Positions 16,452 through 25,347 of a stretch of 64,000 nt of DNA are shown here, in pieces. Numbering within the stretch: position 1 is the stretch's first letter; every line of letters begins with the position of its first letter. A program made the position numbers and the translations under genes. Origin of the DNA: Bartonella machadoae (GTDB lineage: Bacteria; Pseudomonadota; Alphaproteobacteria; Rhizobiales; Rhizobiaceae); the NCBI RefSeq assembly GCF_022559585.1, contig NZ_CP087114.1, positions 2,488,501 to 2,552,500 of the forward strand. The letters run 5' to 3'. The notes below the pieces were generated by a model. It saw nothing but the letters and a program-made list of their open reading frames with translations. It ran no database searches and was not told where the DNA came from.

Positions 16452-16847
16452 ATGAAAAAAACTCCACAACATTTAGGATTTTTCGCCGCTTTAATTTTAT
16501 CATCTTTCAGCTCAATTAATGCCTTCGCTGGCTCTATAGTGATTGAGGTACCAGACACTCCAGAACCAAAAACACAAACCGTCGCCTATCAATGTGATAC
16601 TGGAACCAGTAAAGAACGTGTTGAAGCCGTCTATCTCAATGCTGATAATATTTCATTGGTTGATTTCAAGTGGAAAGGTGACCGCGTTATTGCTGCAAAT
16701 GTCATCGCCAATACAGGGAAAAAATATGAAGGAGCCCAGTATATTTGGTGGGAAATCAACAATGAAATTATACTTCATGATCTTGTTCAAGATCCAGAAG
16801 GAAAAAAACGCATCCACTGTAAAGATGAATCGACATTATTATTTTAA
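16452..16847 (+). CDS. MliC-like periplasmic lysozyme inhibitor (tandem copy 1)
   Basis: 131 residues with a signal peptide (MKKTPQHLGFFAALILSSF to AFAGS). The mature part has the MliC (C-type lysozyme inhibitor) layout: YQCDTGTSKERVEAVYLNAD, then ISLVDFKWKG and a YEGAQYIWWEINNEIILHD segment that parallels the SGSGxxYxxxxxxFWxKGxEA region. Two Cys (Y-Q-C and a C-terminal H-C) could form the fold's disulfide. There is no lipobox, so it would be soluble. MliC-type proteins protect Gram-negative peptidoglycan from host lysozyme, sensible for a host-associated bacterium. It lies just after the split tRNA gene and 17 bases before a close paralogue. The family call is by eye. Confidence 0.7.
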   Translation: MKKTPQHLGFFAALILSSFSSINAFAGSIVIEVPDTPEPKTQTVAYQCDTGTSKERVEAVYLNADNISLVDFKWKGDRVIAANVIANTGKKYEGAQYIWWEINNEIILHDLVQDPEGKKRIHCKDESTLLF

Positions 16848-16864
16848 AGAACAAAGGAGACATC

Positions 16865-17257
16865 ATGAAAAAAACTTTTTTTAATTTACGGTTTTTTGCC
16901 ATTTTAAGTCTATCACTTTTTAGCTCAATGAGTGCTTTTGCGGGCTCTCTCGTCATTGAGGTGCCAGACACCCCAGAACCAACAACAGAAATTGTTTCCT
17001 ATAAATGCGAGATGGGAACAAAAAAGGAGCATGTTGAGGCAACCTACTACAATGCTGGTGACATTTCATTAGTTGATCTCAAATGGAACGGAAAGCGTGT
17101 TATTGCTGCAAATGTTATTGCCGCTTCTGGAGCAAAATATGCGGGAGCTGAATATATTTGGTGGACGACAAAAAACGAAGCTTCATTTTATAACCTCATT
17201 AATGATCCAAAGGAGGAAAATCCTTTCCTTTGTACAGAGGAACAAGATACAAAATAA
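16865..17257 (+). CDS. MliC-like periplasmic lysozyme inhibitor (tandem copy 2)
   Basis: 130 residues, paralogous to the gene before it over the whole length: signal peptide ending SAFAGS, the identical start of the mature protein (LVIEVPDTPEP against IVIEVPDTPEP), YKCEMGTKKEHVEATYYNAGD, ISLVDLKWNGKRVIAANVIA, then YAGAEYIWWTTKNEASFYNL, which is closer to the MliC consensus (W-x-x-x-x-E-A) than copy 1. AGGAG lies six bases before the ATG. The pair most likely arose by local duplication and is co-transcribed. Divergence is concentrated in the C-terminal 30 residues, so the two may differ in target or stability. Confidence 0.72.
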   Translation: MKKTFFNLRFFAILSLSLFSSMSAFAGSLVIEVPDTPEPTTEIVSYKCEMGTKKEHVEATYYNAGDISLVDLKWNGKRVIAANVIAASGAKYAGAEYIWWTTKNEASFYNLINDPKEENPFLCTEEQDTK

Positions 17258-17299
17258 CAAAAGACTCTTAGAGATAGAAAACGACGCTGGCTCTCATTG

Positions 17300-17686
17300 T
17301 TATTTTGTTTCTTCTGGTGGAGACGTTTTTTCTTCCATCTGATGAGATAAAAGAGTCAGCGGTTTTTCTGATTCATTTTCCGAATAGCTTCTATAAGCTG
17401 CTGCCTGTGACAACAGCATAGAAGCGATTGGTATTGTTACAAACAAAAAGATCACCAGCAAGAGTTCATGAAAAACAAAATGATGATCTACGAATATTGA
17501 ATAAAGAAACGAAGCAATGAGAATACTCCCTGCGCCCCAGCTTGTACTCAATGGAGACATATGCAAACGTTCATAAAAATTAGAAAAACGCACCAGCCCT
17601 ATTGCTCCAATCAGTGTAAGAGTCGATCCTAATATTAAAAAAACTGTCACAATAAGAGCAGCCGCAAGTGACACATCATCTTTCAT
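17300..17686 (-). CDS. phaG: Cation/proton antiporter subunit G (Mrp/Pha)
   Basis: 128 residues with three predicted membrane spans (about 8-30, 43-63, 68-90) and the MnhG/PhaG signature GAIGLVRFSNFYERLHMSPLSTSWG. The C-terminal 35 residues are charged and cytoplasmic. It is the last gene of the six-gene operon phaAB-C-D-E-F-G and starts within the stop of phaF (4-base overlap). MrpG-type subunits have no transport motif of their own but are needed for complex assembly. The complex exports Na+ or K+ in exchange for protons across the inner membrane. Confidence 0.9.
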   Translation of the reverse strand: MKDDVSLAAALIVTVFLILGSTLTLIGAIGLVRFSNFYERLHMSPLSTSWGAGSILIASFLYSIFVDHHFVFHELLLVIFLFVTIPIASMLLSQAAAYRSYSENESEKPLTLLSHQMEEKTSPPEETK

Positions 17687-17964
17687 TCAATAATCTCCCC
17701 ACGCATAAGAAATTTAGCCAAAGCAATACTTGATACAGGCCCGAGCAATCCAAGAATAAGAGCTGCGACAAAATAAACAGTTGTTCCCGAACGAATATCG
17801 AAGGTAAGAAACAAAAGAATAGTATTTATATAAAGAACATCCAAACCGACAATCCGATCTTGCGCCCGAGGACCACGAATCAACCGAAATAAGGCGGGAA
17901 TCATCGCCAAACTTAAAAAAAACTGTGAGAGGAAAATCCCCCAATAAAGGATAACCATACTCAT
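17683..17964 (-). CDS. phaF: Cation/proton antiporter subunit F (Mrp/Pha)
   Basis: 93 residues with three membrane spans. PALFRLIRGPRAQDRIVGLDVL near 22-43 is the MnhF/PhaF signature, including the conserved Asp in the D-R-I-V-G-L-D run. The start overlaps the stop of phaE and the end overlaps phaG, each by 4 bases, so translation is coupled along the operon. It belongs to the small membrane subunits of the Mrp complex. No oddity seen. Confidence 0.9.
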   Translation of the reverse strand: MSMVILYWGIFLSQFFLSLAMIPALFRLIRGPRAQDRIVGLDVLYINTILLFLTFDIRSGTTVYFVAALILGLLGPVSSIALAKFLMRGEIIE

Positions 17965-18446
17965 AAAAAAATCTCCAAAAGCAATTGTTCATATCGTTGT
18001 TTGATCAACTGTTGGTAATTATATTCACTCTTAAAATTCAAAACATGAAGCAAAAGTTCATTATTTTTTCTATTATAAGCAATCCAAACGGTTCCTGGAG
18101 TGACCGCAAGAATGCAAGCTAAAACAGCTAAAGCAGTATGACTTTCAAGCAAAAGAGGCACCACAACAAAACCAGATTGCTGCTTTCGAAAGTTTTTTGT
18201 TAAAATAAAGCAAACCACCGAAACATTTGAAACGATAGAATCGATAAATACGCGAAAAATCAGACGAAAAACGGCACGCCAACTCTTAATCGTGACCTTT
18301 TCTGATTCAAGAAACCGCATCATCCAACCACTAAACAAAGCAATTATAATCCCCAAAAGCAATTGACCTAAACTAAAACCATTTAAGATCAACCACATAA
18401 ACACAATTGCCGCAGTGAAAAGAGGGAAAGGACAAAAAAAGTTCAC
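17961..18446 (-). CDS. phaE: Cation/proton antiporter subunit E (Mrp/Pha)
   Basis: 161 residues with two N-terminal spans (about 5-40) and one near 100-120. Features of MnhE/PhaE are visible: ILNGFSLGQLLLG near 20, a positively charged middle segment, LLLESHTALAVLACILAVTPGTV near 100-122 (the conserved TPGT), and a soluble C-terminal part with LLLHVL. It overlaps phaD upstream and phaF downstream by 4 bases. MrpE forms part of the small-subunit module of the antiporter complex. Confidence 0.9.
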   Translation of the reverse strand: MNFFCPFPLFTAAIVFMWLILNGFSLGQLLLGIIIALFSGWMMRFLESEKVTIKSWRAVFRLIFRVFIDSIVSNVSVVCFILTKNFRKQQSGFVVVPLLLESHTALAVLACILAVTPGTVWIAYNRKNNELLLHVLNFKSEYNYQQLIKQRYEQLLLEIFL

Positions 18447-20068
18447 CGATGGATCTCCCTCTTTTCAAGAGAAAAATCATCTAAAACACTGCCAATATAG
18501 TTTTGAGGGTGATATAAAATTTTAGCTGTTTCAGACATATAATGACCAACAGGTCCAGCGACAACTGTTATAAGAAAACATAAAGCAAGAAGAGCGGCAA
18601 TAGGTGCAAACTCAATCACCTGCACCCGTGGAATCCTTCCTTCAAGAGAAACCCAAAAAGTCCGAATTCCCGCTCTTGTTAGAGCAATCAGAGCCGCAAA
18701 ACCAGAAAGGGTAACAAAAATTACAAACAACCAATCATAATAAACCGGTAAAGAAGCAGACACCCCCTCCTTCGTGTGGTTTAATATGGCCGTGAACATC
18801 ATAAATTTAGCAACAAAACCCGAAAAAGGCGGTAGACCAATAATCAAAAGAGCACAAATGCCAAAACAAGCACCAAGAATTGCTAAAGTTACCGGCAAAT
18901 AAGTACCAATTTCATCTTCCTCTTCCTCTTCATCATCCCCATACACCTCCATTGTAACAGTGAGAACATTGGCTGCCACATCTTGACAACGTTCAACAAG
19001 CTCTACGAGAAGAAAAAAAGCACCAAGAGCTAAAGTTGAAGAGACAATATAAAACAACATACCTGCTATTAATGCTGTATTACCAATTGCGATTGCCATC
19101 AACAATGTCCCAGAAGAGACAAGAACGCTATAAGCCGCCAAACGCACCAACACTTGGCTCGCCAAGATTCCAATAAAACCAAAAGTCATAGTGGCAAGTC
19201 CACCATAAAACAAAATCGCATGACCAAAATTGCTAAAATATCCACTTTCAGGACCAAACAATAGCAGTGTTAAACGTAAAATAATATAAATACCCACCTT
19301 ACTCAAAAGCGCAAAAGCAGCTCCAACGGGCGCCGCTGCTGCACTGTAAGTGGGCATCAACCAGAAATTAAGAGGCCACATACCGGCTTTGAGTAAAAAG
19401 GCAATTCCCAAAAATGCTGCACCTATTTCAAATAAAACAATATTACTAGATGCTATAGATCTCATTTTTACAGCCAAATCAGCTATATTAAGGGTGCCAA
19501 CGATTCCATAAATGAGTGCTGTACCAAGTAAAAAAAACAGTGAAGCTACAAGGTTAACAACGACATAATGCAACCCCGCACGTACACGCAATTGTCCAGA
19601 ACCATGTAATGCAAGACCATAAGAAGCTGTTAACATCACTTCAAAAAACACAAATAAATTGAACAAATCACCTGTCAAAAAAGCGCCATTGATTCCAACC
19701 ATGAAAAATTGCATAAGCGACTGAAAATGAGGGCCCGCTTTGTACCAATAAGCCTGTGCAAAAACCAATGCGCTGGTCATCAACAAACTAGAAAGTAAAA
19801 GCATCATAGCGCTTAAACGATCAAGGACCAAAACAATTCCGAAAGGAGAAGGCCAATTGCCAAGACGATAAACATCCGAAAGGGGTGCAACTTCAAGAGC
19901 ACGCATAATCAATAAAACAGCAACAACAACCAACAATCCCGCAGAAAAAAGACTTATGAATGCTTTCCGTTTTGCATGGCGTTCATCATAAAAAAGCAAG
20001 ATTGCGCCGATACTTAACGGTAAAATAATAGGCACAATCAGAAGATGCTGCACGCAGGATTGCATCAC
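18443..20068 (-). CDS. phaD: Cation/proton antiporter subunit D (Mrp/Pha)
   Basis: 541 residues with about 14 membrane spans. It is homologous to the antiporter-like subunits of complex I (NuoL/M/N): FFEVMLTASYGLALHG near 135 holds the conserved Glu, FLLKAGMWPLNFWLMPTYSAAAAPV near 225 holds the conserved Lys, and IGLPPFSGFVAKF near 400 is the family's third landmark. A strongly acidic cytoplasmic loop (YGDDEEEEEDE) lies near 375. It is one of the two proton-pumping subunits. It overlaps phaC and phaE by 4 bases. Confidence 0.93.
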   Translation of the reverse strand: MMQSCVQHLLIVPIILPLSIGAILLFYDERHAKRKAFISLFSAGLLVVVAVLLIMRALEVAPLSDVYRLGNWPSPFGIVLVLDRLSAMMLLLSSLLMTSALVFAQAYWYKAGPHFQSLMQFFMVGINGAFLTGDLFNLFVFFEVMLTASYGLALHGSGQLRVRAGLHYVVVNLVASLFFLLGTALIYGIVGTLNIADLAVKMRSIASSNIVLFEIGAAFLGIAFLLKAGMWPLNFWLMPTYSAAAAPVGAAFALLSKVGIYIILRLTLLLFGPESGYFSNFGHAILFYGGLATMTFGFIGILASQVLVRLAAYSVLVSSGTLLMAIAIGNTALIAGMLFYIVSSTLALGAFFLLVELVERCQDVAANVLTVTMEVYGDDEEEEEDEIGTYLPVTLAILGACFGICALLIIGLPPFSGFVAKFMMFTAILNHTKEGVSASLPVYYDWLFVIFVTLSGFAALIALTRAGIRTFWVSLEGRIPRVQVIEFAPIAALLALCFLITVVAGPVGHYMSETAKILYHPQNYIGSVLDDFSLEKREIHR

Positions 20069-20406
20069 GGCACCTCACGTCCATCAACATGATCTGAACC
20101 TGTCAATCCGCGTGAAACCAGTAGAATAACCAAGAATAAAGCTGTCGTTGCAAAACCAATCACAATTGCTGTCAAAACTAAAGCTTGTGGAAGAGGATCA
20201 ACGTAATTCTCTGGATTAATCACCATGGAAGGATCAACGATAGGTGCAGCGTTACTACGCGGTCTACTCATTGAAAACATAAAAAGATTAACACCATAGG
20301 AAATCAAAGACAAACCAACAATGACCTGAAAAGTTCGTGGACGTAAAATAAGCCAAATACCTGAACCGACAAGAATACCGATGCTCAAAGAAAGAACAAT
20401 TTCCAT
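20065..20406 (-). CDS. phaC: Cation/proton antiporter subunit C (Mrp/Pha)
   Basis: 113 residues with three spans, homologous to NuoK. GIWLILRPRTFQVIVGLSLISYGVNLFMF near 17-45 is the MnhC/PhaC signature, and DPLPQALVLTAIVIGFATTA near 70-90 follows. The loop between spans 2 and 3 is short and polar. It lies between phaAB (1-base overlap) and phaD (4-base overlap). NuoK-like subunits help form the ion path with the D subunit. Confidence 0.92.
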   Translation of the reverse strand: MEIVLSLSIGILVGSGIWLILRPRTFQVIVGLSLISYGVNLFMFSMSRPRSNAAPIVDPSMVINPENYVDPLPQALVLTAIVIGFATTALFLVILLVSRGLTGSDHVDGREVP

Positions 20407-23327
20407 TAATTCTCCTTCTCTTTTAAAAGTGGTTTTTTACCGATTCGGTAACTACGAATAGACTGGTGAGCAAGTGCAATTAAAATGAGAACAGTTGCTC
20501 CCAACACAACAGAAAACACGCCAAAATCAAATAAAAAAGCAGATGCCAAAGGAATCTTTCCAATCAACGGGAAATGCTTATATTGAAAAAAAGAGGTTAA
20601 AAAAGGATAGCCAAAGAACCAAGCCCCAACACCCGTTGTGACTGACAACAGTAAGCCAAACCCCATCCAACGCAAAGGTAAAACCCTCAAATGGGTTTCC
20701 ACCCAACGAATATCACGGGCCAGATATTGCAAAATAAAGCCTATCGCTAACGTCACACCACCGACAAATCCACCTCCTGGAAGATCATGCCCTCGCATAA
20801 ATAAATAAATTGAAAAAGCAATAATCACTGAAAAGAGCCACCCCATGATGACAGCAGGAACCGTTAAATAATTCAAGACAGTATCCCCCACATTTCGATC
20901 AGGCTGTTTCATATCAAAAGCTTTCTGAATACGTTGTTGAAACGGCGCATCAATGCTTTCAGGAGCAGGACGAAACCGTCGTAAAAGAGCAAAAACAGTA
21001 AGTGAAACAACACTTAAAACGACAATTTCTCCCATAGTATCAAAACCACGGAAATCAACCAACAATACATTGACCACATTGCGACCACCAGCACCGCTAT
21101 AAGCATTTTTGAGAAAAAAATCGGAAACTGTGGACCCTTGAGGACGTGTCATCATTGCAAAAGAAAGCCACGCCACACCAACTCCTCCGACAAGAGCTAT
21201 AAGAAAATCACGCATACGACGCAAACGCACAAAAAGACGGACAGGGGTTGGAGCAGGATTATACAAACGTTTAGGCAACCATCGCAAACCAAGCAACAAC
21301 AGAACGGTTGTCACCACTTCAACAACCAATTGTGTTATTGCCAAATCGGGTGCAGAAAGCCACAAAAAGGTTGCGCAAGTCATCAATCCGGCTCCCCCCA
21401 ACAGCATCAGTGAAGCAAGACGATGAAATTTTGCTTGCCAAGCCACCAAAAGCGCACACAATCCACCGACCAGACAAAGAGCCAGAAACGGAAGATCAAG
21501 GGGAAAAAGCGGCAACGAACCCGCTGAAATTAAACCATCGTACCAAAGGAGCAAACCAACAAAGACAAAACACACAGCAAAAATCCAGTGCAACTGTATT
21601 TGCAAACGGCGTGTTGACAAAACAGCTTCTACGGTACGCGCCCATTTCCAAGAAACAATCACAAGAGCACGTTCAAAAATACGCGGTCCATTCAAATGAC
21701 GAAAGAAAGGAGGCCCATCATCACAGGATAAAAAATAACGGTGCCCAAGAGCATAGAGCAATCCACCCCCGAATAAAGCCACCAAACTCATCATTAATGG
21801 AGTATTAACCCCATGCCAAACAGCTAAACTATAAGGAACTGTCATTGGTCCTAAAACAGCTATAACAGCATTATCCAAAATAGGTCCTATTGTTAAATTA
21901 GGAAAAATACCAACCGCCAAACAAATAAACACCAAAAGTTCCATTGGTAAACGCATAAAATGCGGTGGTTCATGGGGCGTTTTAGGTAAATTGACAGGCT
22001 TTGGTCCTAAAAAAACACCATGAATAAAGCGTATAGAATAAGTGACACTAAACAAACTTGCTAGTGTTGCCACATAAGGTGCAATCCAATCAAGCCATGA
22101 ATCCATATGCATTTCAACAGCTTCAGCAAAAAACATTTCTTTCGATAAAAAACCATTCAACAACGGGACTCCAGCCATTGCAGCACTTGCAACTAAAGCA
22201 AGAGTTGCTGTAATAGGCATAGAACGATAAAGACCTGTCAACTTACGCATATCACGCGTTCCCGTCTCGTGATCAATAATGCCAGCAGCCATAAATAAAG
22301 ATGCTTTAAAAGTAGCATGATTAGCCATATGAAAAATTGCCGCAACACACGCAAGGGGGCTACCAAGACTTAAAAGAGTGGTAATCAATCCAAGATGACT
22401 AATGGTTGAATAAGCAAGCAATCCTTTCAAATCTTGCTGAAACATGGAAAAATAGGCACCAAGCAACAATGTCGCAAGACCGGAAAAACCAACCAACCAA
22501 AACCAAGATTCTGTTCCAGAGAGCACAGGCCATAAACGAACCAGCAAAAACAATCCTGCTTTCACCATTGTTGCTGAATGGAGATAAGACGATACCGGTG
22601 TTGGAGCGGCCATTGCATTGGGCAACCAAAAATGAAACGGAAACTGTGCACTTTTTGTTAAGCCTCCCAATAAAATACAGATAAGAACAGCATTATAAAG
22701 AGGATTTGATCGGATTATATCACCAGACTGTAACACCTTATCCAAATCAAAACTGCCAACGATGTGTCCAATCAATAAAATCCCAATGAAAAGAGCAAAA
22801 CCACCAAAACCCGTGATTGTTAAAGCCATCCGCGCTCCTTCACGCGCACTTGCATTATGGTACCAATAACCGATCAACAAAAAAGAAAAAATGCTTGTAA
22901 GTTCCCAAAAAACAACCAAAAAAACCAGATTTCCTGACAAAACTATTCCTGTCATTGACCCCATAAAAGCGAGAAAAAAAGAAAAAAATCGCGGTACAGA
23001 ATCCGCCGGATCCATATAATAACGCGCATAGACAACAACGAGCAGTCCAATTCCCGTGATGAGCAAGCAAAAAAGCCAAGCCAGACCATCCATACGGAGA
23101 ATCAAATTAACGCCCCATTCTGGAAGCCAAAAAACATCCAAACGGACCGTATGGTTTCCACGAACCGTTGGATAAAGCATTATTGTAAAAAGAAAACAAA
23201 AAAGTGCAATAGCACCGGCAAACCACGCTTCATTGTTTTTTGCTGTTGAACGAAAAAAGCCAATAACAGCACTCCCACAAAAGGGAAGCAAAACGAGCAA
23301 TATCAACATTGCTTCCCGTGCTGTCAT
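20406..23327 (-). CDS. phaA: Fused cation/proton antiporter subunit A-B (Mrp/Pha)
   Basis: 973 residues. Residues about 1-770 are MrpA: a NuoL-like core with FWELTSIFSFLLIGYW near 140 (conserved Glu), LTKSAQFPFHFWLPNAMAAPTPVSSYL near 225 (conserved Lys and the PTPVSAxLH motif) and LLNGFLSKEMFFAEA near 385, then the NuoJ-like part. The last ~170 residues are an MrpB domain (GHDLPGGGFVGGVTLAIGFI). This A-B fusion defines group 2 Mrp operons with six genes, as in the Sinorhizobium pha system, which exports K+ and supports growth at alkaline pH. Na+ or K+ preference here cannot be told. It is the first gene of the operon; its promoter should lie in 23328-23565. Confidence 0.95.
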   Translation of the reverse strand: MTAREAMLILLVLLPFCGSAVIGFFRSTAKNNEAWFAGAIALFCFLFTIMLYPTVRGNHTVRLDVFWLPEWGVNLILRMDGLAWLFCLLITGIGLLVVVYARYYMDPADSVPRFFSFFLAFMGSMTGIVLSGNLVFLVVFWELTSIFSFLLIGYWYHNASAREGARMALTITGFGGFALFIGILLIGHIVGSFDLDKVLQSGDIIRSNPLYNAVLICILLGGLTKSAQFPFHFWLPNAMAAPTPVSSYLHSATMVKAGLFLLVRLWPVLSGTESWFWLVGFSGLATLLLGAYFSMFQQDLKGLLAYSTISHLGLITTLLSLGSPLACVAAIFHMANHATFKASLFMAAGIIDHETGTRDMRKLTGLYRSMPITATLALVASAAMAGVPLLNGFLSKEMFFAEAVEMHMDSWLDWIAPYVATLASLFSVTYSIRFIHGVFLGPKPVNLPKTPHEPPHFMRLPMELLVFICLAVGIFPNLTIGPILDNAVIAVLGPMTVPYSLAVWHGVNTPLMMSLVALFGGGLLYALGHRYFLSCDDGPPFFRHLNGPRIFERALVIVSWKWARTVEAVLSTRRLQIQLHWIFAVCFVFVGLLLWYDGLISAGSLPLFPLDLPFLALCLVGGLCALLVAWQAKFHRLASLMLLGGAGLMTCATFLWLSAPDLAITQLVVEVVTTVLLLLGLRWLPKRLYNPAPTPVRLFVRLRRMRDFLIALVGGVGVAWLSFAMMTRPQGSTVSDFFLKNAYSGAGGRNVVNVLLVDFRGFDTMGEIVVLSVVSLTVFALLRRFRPAPESIDAPFQQRIQKAFDMKQPDRNVGDTVLNYLTVPAVIMGWLFSVIIAFSIYLFMRGHDLPGGGFVGGVTLAIGFILQYLARDIRWVETHLRVLPLRWMGFGLLLSVTTGVGAWFFGYPFLTSFFQYKHFPLIGKIPLASAFLFDFGVFSVVLGATVLILIALAHQSIRSYRIGKKPLLKEKEN

Positions 23328-23507
23328 TCTTTAAACTCCACTTTTTCTTTAATATTTTGTTATTAACAAAATAAAAGTTACATTGTTATCCCCCCTCATT
23401 TTGCACTTACGATAATAAGATTTAATAAAACTTAAAAGCATTTAAATTTTTCAAAAAACAACTGCTGCGTGAAAAATCTGTATATCATAAGCATTCTCTT
23501 TTCATTT

Positions 23508-23570
23508 TAAGGGCGGTAACAAACACGATAAGGTTTGAGAGAGATTTTTTTACATCTAACAATTTTTACC
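23508..23570 (-). pseudogene. Degenerate duplicate of a BA14K-like gene tail
   Basis: AGGGCGGTAACAAACACGAT and the following TTTTTTTACATCTAACAATTTTT parallel AGAGCGGTAACGCGCACGAC and TTTTTTATATCTGATAGATTTTT at 23645-23712 inside the neighbouring gene. Translated on the minus strand it still reads a piece like KPYRVCYRP beside the intact IESCRARYRS. It looks like a short, decayed tandem duplication; by-eye match only. Confidence 0.4.
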
Positions 23571-24036
23571 CTTTAAAAAAGCGCGAAAGACATTGCTTAC
23601 GAGGTCCATAAAAAGGTTGGTAACTGTTATCATTTTTATTATAAGAGCGGTAACGCGCACGACAAGATTCAATATGTTGTTGAGGCAACTTTTTTATATC
23701 TGATAGATTTTTTGTCTCTGATAGAGCTTTCAACAATGTCGGCTTTGTGTTTAAATGCGGTAACGCAACGAAAGCTGCTTCAGGATACCACCAATTGTCT
23801 TTATATTTACGATAACCACGCCGATAATTATGATAACCCTTAAAACCATTAAGTTCTTTACGCCCTGTGAAAATCAAAGGCACACCACTCTCTCGAACAA
23901 CATCCTGGGGAACAACCACTTTAGCTTCAACATTATTCTTATTTTGCATTAAATTAACAATATTGGTTGTTATAATGAAAAAACCGCCAATAACTATAAG
24001 AGCCGAAATATAATATAATTTTTTTTTCATATACAT
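23566..24036 (-). CDS. BA14K-like secreted protein
   Basis: 156 residues. Residues about 6-28 are a hydrophobic signal or anchor segment. The C-terminus, QHIESCRARYRSYNKNDNSYQPFYGPRKQC when read in parts (HIESCRARYRSY, then SYQPFYGPRKQC), is the BA14K signature of Brucella/Bartonella-type proteins. The middle is rich in Tyr, Arg and Gly (KGYHNYRRGYRKYKDNW), typical of this family. BA14K of Brucella is an immunoreactive protein reported to have lectin-like properties; the role here is unknown. The usual HxxWC Trp is replaced by Ser (IESC). It stands alone between the pha operon and nspC. Confidence 0.65.
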   Translation of the reverse strand: MYMKKKLYYISALIVIGGFFIITTNIVNLMQNKNNVEAKVVVPQDVVRESGVPLIFTGRKELNGFKGYHNYRRGYRKYKDNWWYPEAAFVALPHLNTKPTLLKALSETKNLSDIKKLPQQHIESCRARYRSYNKNDNSYQPFYGPRKQCLSRFFKG

Positions 24037-24192
24037 AATGCAAATCTCAACATTACAAAATCAAAACGCAATGATAAAAAGTTTTTTTACTTCTAGAGAG
24101 AAACAAATTCTTTTTTTTTGAGATATTCTGTTGCTCTTTGTATTAAACGTTAAACTTTGCAATAAGATCCTTCAAAAGAGAATGGATAAACA

Positions 24193-25290
24193 ATGATAAG
24201 AACCCCCTATTATCTGATAGATAAATCTAAACTCATAAAAAATATGGAAATTATCGCTTGCTTGCGCAAAATGTCTGGAGCAAAAATTCTCCTTGCTTTG
24301 AAATGTTTTGCGACATGGAGTGTTTTTGATTTAATGTCTCAGTTCATGGATGGAACAACCTCGTCATCCCTTTATGAACTGCGTTTGGGAAAAGAAAAAT
24401 TCGGCAAAGAAACCCATGCATATTCAGTTGCTTGGGCAGATCATGAAATTGATGAAGTGTGCGGTTACGCAGACAAAATTATTTTTAATTCCATCCAACA
24501 ACTTCAACGTTTTTCTGACGCAACAAAAACGATTCAACGAGGACTAAGATTAAATCCAGGGATCAGTGCATCTAATTTTGATCTTGCCAACCCCTCTCGT
24601 CCTTTTAGTCGCCTAGGAGAAACGAATAAAAATGCTATAAAAGAGGTTCTCCCTCTCATCAATGGCTTAATGATCCACAACAATTGCGAAAATGCTGATT
24701 TCAATCTTTTTAATCAAATGCTAAATCGCATGGAAGAAAAATTTTCAGAAATTTTCGCTGCTGTTGACTGGATAAGCCTTGGTGGTGGAATTCATTTTAC
24801 AGCCCCAAATTATCCTCTAGAAACTTTTGCAAAACGCTTAAAAGATTTTTCAAAAACCCATAGTGTCACCATTTTTCTAGAACCAGGAGAAGCCGCCATA
24901 ACAAAAAGTACCACACTAGAAGTAAGCGTTCTTGATACACTATATAATGAAAAAAAACTTGCTATTGTTGATAGCTCGATTGAAGCGCATATGCTCGACC
25001 TTTTAATTTATCGTGAAAATGCTAAATTAGAGCCCAATCAAGGGCTGCATGAAATCATGGTCTGCGGAAAATCCTGCCTTGCCGGTGATATTTTTGGAAC
25101 ATTTCATTTCCCTGAACCTCTTAAAATAGGCGACAGACTGTCTTTTCAAGATGCAGCAGGCTATACAATGGTCAAGAAAAATTGGTTTAATGGCGTTGCA
25201 ATGCCTGCCATTGTTATCAAAGAATTAGATGGTACATTAACGCTTCAACGCCAATTTAGCTATAATGATTATCAAGAAAGTCTTTCGTAA
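24193..25290 (+). CDS. nspC: Carboxynorspermidine/carboxyspermidine decarboxylase
   Basis: 365 residues, the usual NspC length. The PLP lysine is K37 in ILLALKCFATW; TSSSLYELRLGKEKFGKETHAYS near 55, GLRLNPG near 115, WISLGGGIHFTA near 197 and FLEPGEA near 230 are alanine-racemase-fold (fold III) PLP contacts; CGKSCLAGD near 300 carries the active-site Cys and substrate Asp. It decarboxylates carboxyspermidine (or carboxynorspermidine) to the free polyamine. The dehydrogenase that makes its substrate is encoded 57 bases downstream, so the pair forms a complete polyamine branch from aspartate semialdehyde. Confidence 0.9.
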   Translation: MIRTPYYLIDKSKLIKNMEIIACLRKMSGAKILLALKCFATWSVFDLMSQFMDGTTSSSLYELRLGKEKFGKETHAYSVAWADHEIDEVCGYADKIIFNSIQQLQRFSDATKTIQRGLRLNPGISASNFDLANPSRPFSRLGETNKNAIKEVLPLINGLMIHNNCENADFNLFNQMLNRMEEKFSEIFAAVDWISLGGGIHFTAPNYPLETFAKRLKDFSKTHSVTIFLEPGEAAITKSTTLEVSVLDTLYNEKKLAIVDSSIEAHMLDLLIYRENAKLEPNQGLHEIMVCGKSCLAGDIFGTFHFPEPLKIGDRLSFQDAAGYTMVKKNWFNGVAMPAIVIKELDGTLTLQRQFSYNDYQESLS

Positions 25291-25347
25291 AAAAAGAACC
25301 ATTTAAAAAACAGTGTAGAACAGTATTAAAAAGGAGATAAACCCACA

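Noticed and set aside
21138..21808. Open plus-strand frames opposite phaA
   Set aside because: Antisense shadows of a strongly coding, well-conserved gene.
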